Below, piece by piece: positions 43,316 through 51,888 of a stretch of DNA of 64,000 nucleotides. How positions within the stretch are numbered: position 1 is the first letter of the stretch; the number at the start of each line of letters is the position of its first letter. This DNA is from Streptomyces caniscabiei. Its GTDB lineage: Bacteria; Actinomycetota; Actinomycetes; Streptomycetales; Streptomycetaceae. The notes under the pieces were generated by a model. It was not told the origin of the DNA. It ran no database searches and saw only the letters and a list, made by a program, of their open reading frames with translations. A program made the translations under genes and the position numbers. The DNA lies in NCBI RefSeq assembly GCF_014930365.1, contig NZ_JABXWI010000001.1:631958-695957 (forward strand), written 5' to 3'.

Positions 43316-44320
43316 ATGATCGAACCCAGCAAGCACCAACCCGGCCCCAAGACGCAGCACGACGCCATCGACGCCGGCGACTTCGTGTACGCGGCCACCG
43401 GAGCCCGCGTCCGCCGACTCACCATGCCGGACGGAACGCATTGGTTCCCGGCGGTGGATGTCTGCAAGCAGTTGGGGCACACCAACCCTCAGAAGGCACT
43501 CTCGGATCACGTTCCGGGGCGCCATCGAGACATTCTCGAGACCCTAACTGGGGGTTACGGTCTCAGCATTCCCGCAGGTAGAGAGTGGCGCCGAGACTTG
43601 AACGTCATCTCTCTGCAGGGTCTCGTCCTGCTCGTCGGCGCCTGCACCAAGCCAGAGTGCGCACCCTTCAAACAGTGGGTCGCCGAGGTGATCGAGACCA
43701 TTCAGCGAGAGGGCTCCTACGCCCTGGACGAGGCCGAGGTCCAGCCCGTCGGCCCCGGCGCGCCCATCGCGTACGCCATGCCCGAGCAGATCGCCGACGC
43801 CATCGTCCGGCTGGAGGAGCGCAACCTCCAGGCGGACGAGCAACTGGCGGTCGCCCAGCAGAAGTCACTCGCTCTGCAGGAGCAGATGCTGGACGCACAA
43901 CAGCAAATGCTGGCAACCCAGCAGCAAATGCTCGAGATGCAGCGGGCCGGCCTCGCCGCTCAGCAGGCCATGGCCCTGGCGATGGAGCGCATCGCCAACC
44001 GGCTCGACACCCTCGCCGTCGCGCACCCGGCCCCCGCCGCCACCGCCTTCGAGACGCACCCCACCACCGAGTCCGTGCTGGCCGACTGGCGCGAGCGATT
44101 GTCCGTGACAACGGACGTGTGGACGGTGGCCGTGGTGATCGCGCCGGTGCTCGTCGAGGAGGGTGAGCTGCGGCAGCCGCTGGAGGCGATCGCGGCCCGT
44201 ACGGGTCTGTCGGTGCACCGCGTCAACGAGTGCCTCCGGCTGCTGCGCAAGCATGCCTGCATCCATCCCGTGGGTGCGGCGGAGGACGGGGCACCGGTGT
44301 ACGTGCTGCACCAGCGCTGA
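43316..44320 (+). CDS. Bro-N (antirepressor-type) protein with Gln/Met coiled coil
   Basis: The protein has 334 residues. The ATG at 43316 follows GGAGG at eight bases. A Bro-N domain covers about residues 25-130 (DGTHWFPAVDVCKQLGHTNP, DHVPGRHRDILETLTGG, ISLQGLVLLVGACTKPECAPFKQWV). A coiled coil of about 80 residues is dominated by Gln, Met and Leu (LQEQMLDAQQQMLATQQQML). A C-terminal winged-helix-like part follows (LRQPLEAIAARTGLSVHRVN). Bro-N proteins are usually phage antirepressors or virus proteins; here it is alone between housekeeping genes, suggesting a captured regulator. Confidence 0.82.
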   Translation: MIEPSKHQPGPKTQHDAIDAGDFVYAATGARVRRLTMPDGTHWFPAVDVCKQLGHTNPQKALSDHVPGRHRDILETLTGGYGLSIPAGREWRRDLNVISLQGLVLLVGACTKPECAPFKQWVAEVIETIQREGSYALDEAEVQPVGPGAPIAYAMPEQIADAIVRLEERNLQADEQLAVAQQKSLALQEQMLDAQQQMLATQQQMLEMQRAGLAAQQAMALAMERIANRLDTLAVAHPAPAATAFETHPTTESVLADWRERLSVTTDVWTVAVVIAPVLVEEGELRQPLEAIAARTGLSVHRVNECLRLLRKHACIHPVGAAEDGAPVYVLHQR

Positions 44321-44344
44321 CCTCTCCCCGCGAGCGGGAACAGG

Positions 44345-44381
44345 ACAGGGGCGTCGCAATCCGAAGTTGCGGCGCCCCTGT
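44345..44381. terminator. 15-bp hairpin between convergent Bro-N and bkdC genes
   Basis: The arms at 44345-44359 and 44367-44381 pair at all 15 positions with one wobble and a 7-nt loop. It should act on both transcripts. Confidence 0.78.
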
Positions 44382-44407
44382 GTGCTGAGCCTACCCAGCG
44401 GGGGGTC

Positions 44408-45904
44408 TCACGCCCAAGTGATCAGCCTCTTCGGCTGTTCCAGGATCGCCGCCACGTCCGCCAGCACCTTCGAGCCCAGCTCCCCGTCCACCAACCGGTG
44501 GTCGAAGGAGAGCGCCAGGGTGGTGACCTGGCGGGGCTTCACCTTCCCCTTGTGGACCCACGGCTGGAGCTTGATCGAGCCGACCGCGAGGATCGCGGAC
44601 TCGCCGGGGTTGAGGATCGGCGTGCCGGTGTCGATGCCGAAGACACCCACATTGGTGATGGTGACCGTGCCGCCCTGCATGGCGGCCGGGGAGGTCCGGC
44701 CCTCCTTGGCCGTCCCGACCAGCTCGCCCAGCGACTCCGCCAGCTGCGGCAGCGTCTTCGCGTGGGCGTCCTTGATGTTCGGGACGATCAGACCGCGCGG
44801 GGTGGCCGCGGCGATGCCCAGGTTCACGTAGTGCTTGACCACGATCTCTTGTGCGGCCTCGTCCCAGGACGCGTTGATCTCCGGATTGCGCCTGATGGCC
44901 ACCAGCAGGGCCTTGGCGATCAACAGCAGCGGATTGACCCGCAGCCCCGCCAACTCCTTGTCCTGCTTCAGCTCTTCGACCAGCTTCATCGTGCGGGTCA
45001 CGTCGACGGTCACGAACTCCGTGACGTGCGGCGCGGTGAAGGCCGAGCCGACCATCGCCGCGGCCGTCGCCTTCCGGACACCCTTGATCGGTACACGGGT
45101 CTCGCGCGCGCCGTCGTACGAGGCCACCGGCGCCGGGGCCGGAACGGACGCGGCGGTCGCGGCAGGGGCGGCGGGGGCCGCCGGTGCCGTGGGCGCCTGC
45201 GTCACCGGCTCGGGAGCCGCCGGCGGGGCCGCGGCAGCGTGGACGTCCTCGCGGGTGATGATGCCGTCCGGGCCGGACGGGGTGATCGTCGCCAGGTCCA
45301 CCCCGAGGTCCTTGGCCAGCTTGCGGACCGGCGGCTTCGCCAGCGGACGCGCGACGGTGATCCCGTGCTGCCCGTGCCCGTTCAGCTCGCCCTGGACGCC
45401 CTGGATGCCCTGGAGGGCCGCCGCGCCGTACAGCGTGTCCTCGGCCGGCGCGGCGGCGGCCGGGACGCCCTTGCGGGGGCGGCGCTTCGTGGAGGACTCG
45501 GCGACGCCGTAGCCGACGAGGACCGGCTTGCGGCCCTCGGACTTCTTGGCGGCCGGGGCCGCGGCGGGCCTCGGTGCCGCCGCCGGCTTCGCGGCGGGCT
45601 CCGGCTTCGCCGCGGGGGACTCCGGCTCGGCCGGGGCCGCCCCGCCCGCCACGTCCACCGCGATGATCGACGTGCCGACGTCGACCGTGGTGCCCTCGGG
45701 GAAGTGCAGGGCGCGGACCACGCCGTCGTAGGGGATGGGCAGTTCGACGGCGGCCTTGGCCGTCTCGACCTCGCAGACGATCTGGCCGTCGGTGACGGTG
45801 TCACCGGGCTGGACGTACCACTTGAGGATCTCGGCCTCGGTGAGTCCCTCGCCCACGTCGGGCATCTTGAACTCGCGCGGAGACGTGTCTGTCATCGTCG
45901 TCAC
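44408..45904 (-). CDS. bkdC: branched-chain 2-oxoacid dehydrogenase E2 (dihydrolipoyl acyltransferase)
   Basis: The subunit has 498 residues from the GTG at 45904, with an ATG at 45895 as alternative. It moves acyl groups from E1 to CoA via lipoate. The order is an N-terminal lipoyl domain (EVETAKAAVEL with the lipoylated Lys near 50), an Ala/Pro-rich linker, an E3/E1-binding domain (VRKLAKDLGVDLATITPSGP) and the catalytic core ending with LALSFDHRLVDGE carrying the active His. The Ala/Pro linker is unusually long (about 90 residues). It is the third gene of the bkdA-bkdB-bkdC operon, 11 bp after bkdB. Confidence 0.95.
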   Translation of the reverse strand: MTTMTDTSPREFKMPDVGEGLTEAEILKWYVQPGDTVTDGQIVCEVETAKAAVELPIPYDGVVRALHFPEGTTVDVGTSIIAVDVAGGAAPAEPESPAAKPEPAAKPAAAPRPAAAPAAKKSEGRKPVLVGYGVAESSTKRRPRKGVPAAAAPAEDTLYGAAALQGIQGVQGELNGHGQHGITVARPLAKPPVRKLAKDLGVDLATITPSGPDGIITREDVHAAAAPPAAPEPVTQAPTAPAAPAAPAATAASVPAPAPVASYDGARETRVPIKGVRKATAAAMVGSAFTAPHVTEFVTVDVTRTMKLVEELKQDKELAGLRVNPLLLIAKALLVAIRRNPEINASWDEAAQEIVVKHYVNLGIAAATPRGLIVPNIKDAHAKTLPQLAESLGELVGTAKEGRTSPAAMQGGTVTITNVGVFGIDTGTPILNPGESAILAVGSIKLQPWVHKGKVKPRQVTTLALSFDHRLVDGELGSKVLADVAAILEQPKRLITWA

Positions 45905-45915
45905 GGACCTCTCCC

Positions 45916-46944
45916 TCAGTACGCCAGCGAGCGGTCGACGGCGTCGAGCACCCGGTCCAGATTCGGCAGGTACTCCTCCTCCAGCCGGGCCGGCGGATAG
46001 GGGGCGTGGTACCCGCCGACGCGGAGGACCGGGGCCTCCAGGTGGTAGAAGCACCGCTCAGTGATGCGGGCGGCGATCTCCGCGCCCGAGCCGAAGAAGA
46101 CCGGGGCCTCGTGGACCACGATCAGGCGGCGCGTCCGCTCCACGGACGCCTGGACGGAGTCGAAGTCCAGCGGGGAGACCGACCGCAGGTCCAGGACCTC
46201 CAGGGCCCTGCCCTCCTCGGCGGCGGCGTCGGCGACCTCCTGGCAGAGCTTCACCATCGGGCCGTACGCGGCGAGCGTGAGGTCGGTGCCCTCGCGGACC
46301 ACCTTGGCCTTGTGCAGCGGGCCGGGGATCGCCTCGGGGTTGACCTCGCCCTTGTCCCAGTAGCGCCGCTTGGGCTCGAAGAAGATCACCGGGTCGTCGC
46401 TCTGGATGGCCTGCTGCATCATCCAGTAGGCGTCCGAGGCGTTGGAGGGGCTGACCACCTTCAGGCCCGCCACGTGCGCGAACAGCGCCTCCGGGGACTC
46501 GGAGTGGTGCTCGACCGCGCCGATGCCGCCGCCGTAGGGGATGCGGACGACGACGGGGAGCTTGACCTTGCCCAGCGAGCGCGCGTGCATCTTGGCGAGC
46601 TGGGTGACGATCTGGTCGTACGCGGGGAAGACGAAGCCATCGAACTGGATTTCGACCACAGGGCGGTAGCCCCGCAGGGCGAGGCCGATGGCGGTGCCGA
46701 CGATGCCGGACTCGGCGAGCGGGGTGTCGATGACCCGGTCCTCGCCGAAGTCCTTCTGGAGGCCGTCGGTCACCCGGAACACACCGCCGAGCTTGCCGAC
46801 GTCCTCGCCCATGACGAGGACCTTGGGGTCGGCTTCGAGGGCCGTGCGCAGCGATTCGTTGATCGCCTTGGCGATCGCCATGTTCTTCACGGCGGGTTGC
46901 CCGGCGCTCTGTCCTGCCGTCTGCGCGGCTGTCTGCGTGGTCAT
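45916..46944 (-). CDS. bkdB: branched-chain 2-oxoacid dehydrogenase E1 beta
   Basis: The subunit has 342 residues. It forms the E1 heterotetramer with the alpha subunit encoded by bkdA and completes the thiamine diphosphate pocket. Typical regions are LVMGEDVGKLGGVFRVTDGL, DTPLAESGIVGTAIGLALRG, VVRIPYGGGIGAVEHHSESPEA (His loop) and the C-terminal PVLRVGGYHAPYP. The ATG at 46944 is preceded by the bkdA stop by two bases. The first 20 residues are a Gln/Thr/Ala-rich tail. Confidence 0.95.
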   Translation of the reverse strand: MTTQTAAQTAGQSAGQPAVKNMAIAKAINESLRTALEADPKVLVMGEDVGKLGGVFRVTDGLQKDFGEDRVIDTPLAESGIVGTAIGLALRGYRPVVEIQFDGFVFPAYDQIVTQLAKMHARSLGKVKLPVVVRIPYGGGIGAVEHHSESPEALFAHVAGLKVVSPSNASDAYWMMQQAIQSDDPVIFFEPKRRYWDKGEVNPEAIPGPLHKAKVVREGTDLTLAAYGPMVKLCQEVADAAAEEGRALEVLDLRSVSPLDFDSVQASVERTRRLIVVHEAPVFFGSGAEIAARITERCFYHLEAPVLRVGGYHAPYPPARLEEEYLPNLDRVLDAVDRSLAY

Positions 46945-46946
46945 CG

Positions 46947-48164
46947 CTACTTGCCCTCCTCTTCGTCCACATCGGCGAACGACGCCTGGTACGCGGCGAA
47001 CTGGGCGCGCTCCTCGTCCACGAGGGCGTGTCCGTCCGCGTACGCGTTCTCGAAGATGGCGAAGTGGTCCGGGTCGGGCATGGCACGCACCACTTCGCGC
47101 ACTCGCCTTCCCAACGCCTCGCTCTCCGCTTCGAGTTCCGCGAAGAATCCCTCGTTCGTGTCCGTTTCGGCCTCGAGGTAGCCGCGCAGACGCGCGATCG
47201 GGTCCTTGGCCTCCCAGGCCACCCGCTCGTCGTCGTGGCGGTAGCGGGTGGGGTCGTCGGAGGTGGTGTGGGCGCCCATGCGGTAGGTGTACGCCTCGAC
47301 GAGGGTCGGGCCCTCGCCCCGGCGGGCGCGCTCCAGCGCCCACTTGGTGACCGCGAGGCAGGCCAGCACGTCGTTGCCGTCGACGCGGACGCCCGGGAAG
47401 CCGAAGCCCTGGGCGCGCTGGTACAGCGGAACGCGGGTCTGCTTCTCCGTGGGCTCGGAGATGGCCCACTGGTTGTTCTGGCAGAAGAACACGACCGGCG
47501 CGTTGTAGACCGCGGAGAAGGTGAAGGCCTCGGCGACGTCGCCCTGGCTGGAGGCGCCGTCGCCGAAGTAGGCGATGACCGCCGAGTCGGCGCCGTCCTT
47601 GGCGATGCCCATGGCGTAGCCGGTGGCGTGCAGCGTCTGGGAGCCGATGACGATCGTGTAGAGGTGGAAGTTGTTGCTGTTCGGGTCCCAGCCGCCGTTG
47701 TTCACGCCGCGGAACATGCCGAGCAGATTGGTCGGGTCGACGCCGCGGCACCAGGCGACGCCGTGCTCGCGGTAGGTCGGGAAGACGTAGTCGTCCTCGC
47801 GGGTGGCCCGCCCGGAGCCGATCTGGGCGGCCTCCTGGCCGAGCAGCGAGGCCCACAGGCCGAGCTCGCCCTGGCGCTGCAGGGAGGTGGCCTCGGCGTC
47901 GAAGCGACGGGTCAGCACCATGTCGCGGTACAGACCGCGCAGCTCGTCGGCGGTGATGTCCGCGACGAACGGGTCGTACTCGGCGTTCTTGACGCGCTTG
48001 CCCTCGGGCGTCAGCAGCTGAACGAGTTCGGGCTGGGCGTCGGTCGGCTTCCTGGCAGCGGCGCGCCTGGTGCCGGTGGTGCCGGCCGCCTTGCTGCCGG
48101 TGGTGCCGGTCTTGCCTGCGGCGCTGCGTCGCGGCTTGCGCGCGGCAGTGCTCTCCACGGTCAC
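46947..48164 (-). CDS. bkdA: branched-chain 2-oxoacid dehydrogenase E1 alpha
   Basis: The subunit has 405 residues and starts with GTG at 48164. It decarboxylates the 2-oxoacids of Val, Leu and Ile with thiamine diphosphate, giving isobutyryl-, isovaleryl- and 2-methylbutyryl-CoA. The cofactor-binding motif is GDGASSQGDVAEAFTFSAVY...FCQNN. The first 40 residues are a basic Ala/Thr/Gly/Lys stretch (KTGTTGSKAAGTTGTRRAAA) not seen in most homologues. It leads a three-gene operon. A 24-bp-spaced direct repeat lies about 200 bp upstream. Confidence 0.95.
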   Translation of the reverse strand: MTVESTAARKPRRSAAGKTGTTGSKAAGTTGTRRAAARKPTDAQPELVQLLTPEGKRVKNAEYDPFVADITADELRGLYRDMVLTRRFDAEATSLQRQGELGLWASLLGQEAAQIGSGRATREDDYVFPTYREHGVAWCRGVDPTNLLGMFRGVNNGGWDPNSNNFHLYTIVIGSQTLHATGYAMGIAKDGADSAVIAYFGDGASSQGDVAEAFTFSAVYNAPVVFFCQNNQWAISEPTEKQTRVPLYQRAQGFGFPGVRVDGNDVLACLAVTKWALERARRGEGPTLVEAYTYRMGAHTTSDDPTRYRHDDERVAWEAKDPIARLRGYLEAETDTNEGFFAELEAESEALGRRVREVVRAMPDPDHFAIFENAYADGHALVDEERAQFAAYQASFADVDEEEGK

Positions 48165-48713
48165 GTGTGCTCCTCCGTCGGTCCGGCCCCCGGGGTTGCC
48201 GGGTGACCAGTGCGGCTCGCCTGATCCCGGTGCCCGTGCACGGGGTGGGTGCCCTTGGCCGGGAACAGACGTGACAGGTGCCCCGGCGAGCGCCCTGCAC
48301 GAGGCACGTTACCCAGTGCTCCACATTCCTGTGAAACCCCTACTGACCTGCGATTTTCCTTGGATTTCCAAGTAATTCGGTACTAGGGGGTCCAAGTAGT
48401 TCGCGTCCGTCGGGAACAGCTGCTGGTCACAGCACTGGAAACAGCCTGGCAGGGGGCCGGAACACCGGCACGTTATCCCGGCCACCCCGGCCACGGGAAG
48501 AGTTCGCCGAAGCCGGGGCGTGAGATCGGTGGCTCAAGTTGCTCCATCCGTGCGCGCCGCAGGACCGCCCGGTTCCGCTCCGGCGCGGCGGTCGCCCGGC
48601 CCGCATGTCTGCGCGTCGAGCCACAGTTCGGATCCATGCACTCTGTGATCGGTAACGACTGTGTGTGACAAGCGGGAGGTCAGCGGCGCGGCGCGTGCCC
48701 TAGCATCTGGCGC
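48165..48713. other. divergent intergenic region upstream of bkdA
   Basis: This stretch of 549 bp lies between bkdA (leftward) and the phosphotransferase gene (rightward). It holds the direct repeat at 48367-48403 and an AT-richer core at 48340-48410, likely with the promoters. No gene is supported. Confidence 0.5.
48360..48403. promoter_or_regulatory. operator-like palindrome and direct repeat in the bkd promoter region
   Basis: TCCAAGTAATTCG at 48367-48379 and TCCAAGTAGTTCG at 48391-48403 differ by one base and are 24 bp apart, about two helical turns plus. TTGGATTTCCAA at 48360-48371 is palindromic and overlaps the first copy. This arrangement is typical of operators for Lrp/AsnC-type proteins, the class that controls bkd genes elsewhere. 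Confidence 0.45.
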
Positions 48714-49844
48714 GTGCCGCGCTCATCTGTACCACCCCCTGTGCTCCACACGCCCCCTCTGGGCCCCCTGCTGGAGCAGTACGCCGCCGGGTCCGTGCTG
48801 GCCTGTGAACCCGTCGACGAGGGGCTCCTCAATCGCGGCTACCGGCTCCGCACCACCCGCGGCCGGTACTTCCTCAAGCACCACTTCGACCCCGAGACCG
48901 CCGACCCGGCCGCGATCGCGCGCCAGCACCGGGCCACCCGGCGCCTCGCCGACCTGGGCGTTCCCGTCGCCCCGCCGCTGACCGGACGGGACGGCGGCAC
49001 CGTGGCGGTCGTCGCCGGCCACGCCTACGCCCTGCACCCCTGGATCGAGGGGCGCCACCGGCACGGCGGCCAGCTCACCACCGGGCAGTGCGCCCGCCTC
49101 GGGAACCTGCTGGGTGTCGTGCACGCCTTGCTGGAGCGCGTGATGCCGCCCCAGGAGCCGGTCGCGCCCGCACGGAGGCGGCTGATCCCGGCGCAACGCG
49201 GGACCCGGGAGACGCGAGGTCATCCGGCGGCCGACGAGGCCGTCGGGGCTTCCGAGGCTGCCGGGACCGAGAGCGCCGACCCCTTCCGTACCTTCGCCCT
49301 CATCGACGACCTGCTCGACCGGGTACGCCGCCACCGCCCGGCCGGCCCCTTCGACGCGCTCGCCCGGCACCGGCTGCTGGAGCGGCGGCGACTGCTGGAA
49401 CGGCACGCGGACCGGCGACCGCCCAGGGGCGGCTCGGTGGGGTGGGTGCACGGCGACTTCCACCCCTACAACGTGCTCTACCGGGACGACGTCCCCGAGG
49501 TGCCGGCCGCGATCCTCGACTGGGACCGGCTCGGCGTGCGGCCGCGCGCCGAGGAGGCGGTCCGGGCGGCGGTGATCTTCTTCGTGCGTCCCGTCGGCGC
49601 GCTGGACCTGGCGAAGGTGCGCTCCTACGCGCGCGCGTACCGGCGTTCCGCGGGCGCCGCCCCGGCCGAGCTCGCGGCGGCCGTGCACCGCGTGTGGTGG
49701 GAGCGGCTCAACGACTTCTGGATGCTGCGCTGGCGCTACGAACGCGGCGACACCCGCGCCGACCCGCAGTTCCCCGCGGCCTCGGCGCTGGTGGTGTGGT
49801 GGACACGGGAGTACGACGCGGTGCGTGAGGCGTTCGTGGGGTGA
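48714..49844 (+). CDS. APH-family phosphotransferase
   Basis: The protein has 376 residues from the GTG at 48714. The fold is the aminoglycoside phosphotransferase/choline kinase type: nucleotide-binding N-lobe with YRLRTTRGRYFLKHHFD, the catalytic loop VHGDFHPYNVLYRDD and the metal-binding ILDWDRLG. An Arg/Ala/Glu-rich insertion of about 50 residues precedes the C-lobe. Members phosphorylate homoserine, choline, fructosamine or antibiotics; the target here is not evident. Convergent with a kinase gene across a strong hairpin. Confidence 0.85.
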   Translation: MPRSSVPPPVLHTPPLGPLLEQYAAGSVLACEPVDEGLLNRGYRLRTTRGRYFLKHHFDPETADPAAIARQHRATRRLADLGVPVAPPLTGRDGGTVAVVAGHAYALHPWIEGRHRHGGQLTTGQCARLGNLLGVVHALLERVMPPQEPVAPARRRLIPAQRGTRETRGHPAADEAVGASEAAGTESADPFRTFALIDDLLDRVRRHRPAGPFDALARHRLLERRRLLERHADRRPPRGGSVGWVHGDFHPYNVLYRDDVPEVPAAILDWDRLGVRPRAEEAVRAAVIFFVRPVGALDLAKVRSYARAYRRSAGAAPAELAAAVHRVWWERLNDFWMLRWRYERGDTRADPQFPAASALVVWWTREYDAVREAFVG

Positions 49845-49871
49845 GCCCAGGCGGGGCACGCCGCACAGCGA

Positions 49872-49910
49872 AGGGGGCGATCCGGGCGGGGTCCGCCCGG
49901 ATCGCCCCCT
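49872..49910. terminator. perfect 18-bp hairpin between convergent genes
   Basis: The arms at 49872-49889 and 49893-49910 pair at all 18 positions around a 3-nt loop. It lies between the phosphotransferase and the kinase genes and should terminate both. Confidence 0.9.
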
Positions 49911-49919
49911 GCACCGGGG

Positions 49920-51560
49920 TCATCCCTCTTCGCCGCCGATGCCGCCAGGCAGGCCGCCCGCGTCCCCGCCGCCGCCGCTGCTGTCGTCGGTCGGCTCCTC
50001 GGTCGGTTCCTCCGTGGGCTCGTCGGTCGTGGGCTCGTCTGTCGTGGGCTCGTCGGTCGTCGGCTCCTCCGACGGCTCACTCTGCGTCGGCGACTGGGTG
50101 AAGCTCGGCGTCTGCGTGTACGACGGTGTGAAGCCGCCGCCGTTGTCCGGGTCCGTGCTGTCGTCCGTGGTCTCCTCGGTCGCCTCCTCGCTGGGCGACT
50201 CGGTGGCGTCCTTGTCCTGCTCGGATTTCGTGGCCGTCGGGGACTTGGTGGTCTCGGTGCCGCCGCCGCCCTTGTCGCCGTTGTTGTTCAGCGCCAGCGC
50301 GACACCCGCGGCGATGGCGATCACCGCGAGGACGGCGAGGATCCACAGCTTGCCGCGGCCGCTGCCCCGGTTGCCGTTCCCCTCGAAGCCGCCGTCGTCC
50401 CGGCCGCCCCCGCCGTACCCCGGCAGGATCGGCTGCGGAATCTGCGAGGTGCCCGACTCCCCGGGGTGCGGCATGACCGACGTACCGGACATACCGCCCG
50501 GCGGCGTGTGCCGGCCCTCGTGCATGGTGACGGGCCCGGTGTTCCAGGTGCCGGTGTGGCCCCCCTGGTCGTAGAGCATCTGCAGGCCGTACTGGACGAG
50601 GCCGCGCATCTCCTCGGCCGTCTGGAACCGGTCGTCCGGCTCCTTGGCGAGGGAGCGCATGACCAGGCCGTCGAGCTCCGGGGGCGCCGATCCCTCCGAG
50701 GTCTCGGAGGGCGGCACCGGGATGTCCTGGACGTGCTGGTAGACCACCGACAGCGGGGTCTCGCCGATGAACGGCGGCCTGAGCGCGAGGAGTTCGTAGA
50801 GCAGACAGCCGGTGGCGTACAGGTCGGAGCGGTGGTCGACGGCCTTGCCTAGCGCCTGCTCCGGGGAGAGGTACTGGGGCGTGCCCATGACCATGCCGGT
50901 CTGCGTCATCGTCGTCGACGCCCCGTGCAGGGCGCGGGCGATGCCGAAGTCCATCACCTTCACCGCGCCGTTGGTGGTGATGATGACGTTCGCCGGCTTG
51001 ATGTCGCGGTGCACGATGCCGTGCTGGTGCGAGTAGGCGAGGGCCTCCAGCACACCGGAGACGATGATCAGCGCCTGCTCGGGGCCGGGCGCCTCGGCGT
51101 TGATCAGGAGGTCACGGATGGTGCGGCCCTCGACCAGCTCCATGACGATGTACGGCACGGGGGTGCCGTTCACCATGTCCTCACCGGAGTCGTAGACCGC
51201 CACGATCGAGTGGTGGTTGAGACCGGCCACCGCCTGGGCCTCACGCGTGAAGCGGGCCTTGGAGATGGGGTCCTCGGCCAGGTCGGAACGGAGCAGTTTG
51301 ACCGCGACCGTCCGGCCGAGCCGTACGTCCTCGGCCGCGAACACCTCGGCCATGCCGCCCCGGCCCAGTCTGTGGGTCATCCGGTACCGGCCGTCGCCGA
51401 CGAGCCCGCCGTTGCCCCACAACTCCGGCGCGTCCGACATGCCGCCGCCAGACGCCTCGGGGTCGGACGGGCCCTGAGAGCGCTGCTGCTGTGCCATCAG
51501 TCCTCGCCGTCGTTTCTGCCCGCGGTCCGCGCGGTACTTGTTACGGTCTCCGTCGGCCAC
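49920..51560 (-). CDS. membrane Ser/Thr protein kinase without PASTA domains
   Basis: The kinase has 546 residues from the GTG at 51560 (AAGG at seven bases); an ATG at 51497 is an alternative. The cytoplasmic catalytic domain has LGRGGMAEVFAAEDVRLGRTVAVKLL, HRDIKPANVIIT, MDFGIARA and GTPQYLSPEQ. A juxtamembrane Gly/Asn/Asp linker and one membrane helix (LWILAVLAVIAIAAGVALAL) follow. Outside are Thr/Asp/Glu/Pro-rich repeats (TTDEPTTDEPTEEPTEEPT) with no PASTA domain, so it may sense wall or surface glycans through a flexible arm or not bind muropeptide. It is divergent from a second kinase at 51889. Confidence 0.93.
   Translation of the reverse strand: MADGDRNKYRADRGQKRRRGLMAQQQRSQGPSDPEASGGGMSDAPELWGNGGLVGDGRYRMTHRLGRGGMAEVFAAEDVRLGRTVAVKLLRSDLAEDPISKARFTREAQAVAGLNHHSIVAVYDSGEDMVNGTPVPYIVMELVEGRTIRDLLINAEAPGPEQALIIVSGVLEALAYSHQHGIVHRDIKPANVIITTNGAVKVMDFGIARALHGASTTMTQTGMVMGTPQYLSPEQALGKAVDHRSDLYATGCLLYELLALRPPFIGETPLSVVYQHVQDIPVPPSETSEGSAPPELDGLVMRSLAKEPDDRFQTAEEMRGLVQYGLQMLYDQGGHTGTWNTGPVTMHEGRHTPPGGMSGTSVMPHPGESGTSQIPQPILPGYGGGGRDDGGFEGNGNRGSGRGKLWILAVLAVIAIAAGVALALNNNGDKGGGGTETTKSPTATKSEQDKDATESPSEEATEETTDDSTDPDNGGGFTPSYTQTPSFTQSPTQSEPSEEPTTDEPTTDEPTTDEPTEEPTEEPTDDSSGGGGDAGGLPGGIGGEEG
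50003..50062 (-). repeat. tandem repeats coding for TDEPT/EEPT units in the kinase tail
   Basis: The direct repeat GGCTCGTCGGTCGTG and close relatives recur here at 18-bp spacing and encode alternating Thr-Thr-Asp-Glu-Pro and Glu-Glu-Pro-Thr units. The copies are nearly identical at nucleotide level, implying recent expansion. Confidence 0.6.
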
Positions 51561-51888
51561 GCTACAGCCTTCACGCAAGAGGCCGGTCCGGGTTGGATGC
51601 GCGACGGGTTCACGACGGATTCAAGGTGGATTCAAAGGTTGATCGGCCATGAAACCCGCAGCGCGCGCACTCGTGCAAGTTCTGTGTACCGGGCGTACGC
51701 CCCCTGTAACGCTTCCGCGACGCTTCTTTCGCGTACGGTCACGGATCGGGCACCGCGCTTGACGTGTCAGTGCCCTGGGGCAGACTTGGCCGGGAATAGC
51801 ACAAAGGATCACCAGCATCATCAGGGGATCACCGATCGCGGGAGCCAGCCCAACAGCTTTCGCGCGCGCCGATGGGGGACGCAGGAAG
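51561..51888. other. divergent intergenic region between two kinase genes
   Basis: This stretch of 328 bp should hold both kinase promoters. Noticeable are two GGATTCAA copies 11 bp apart (51617-51624 and 51628-51635) and two GGATCACC copies near 51806-51831. These could be paired operator half-sites. No gene is present. Confidence 0.45.

Noticed and set aside
49872..49910. Hairpin considered as attenuator or riboswitch
   Set aside because: It lies between two convergent gene ends and is a plain perfect stem, so termination is sufficient.
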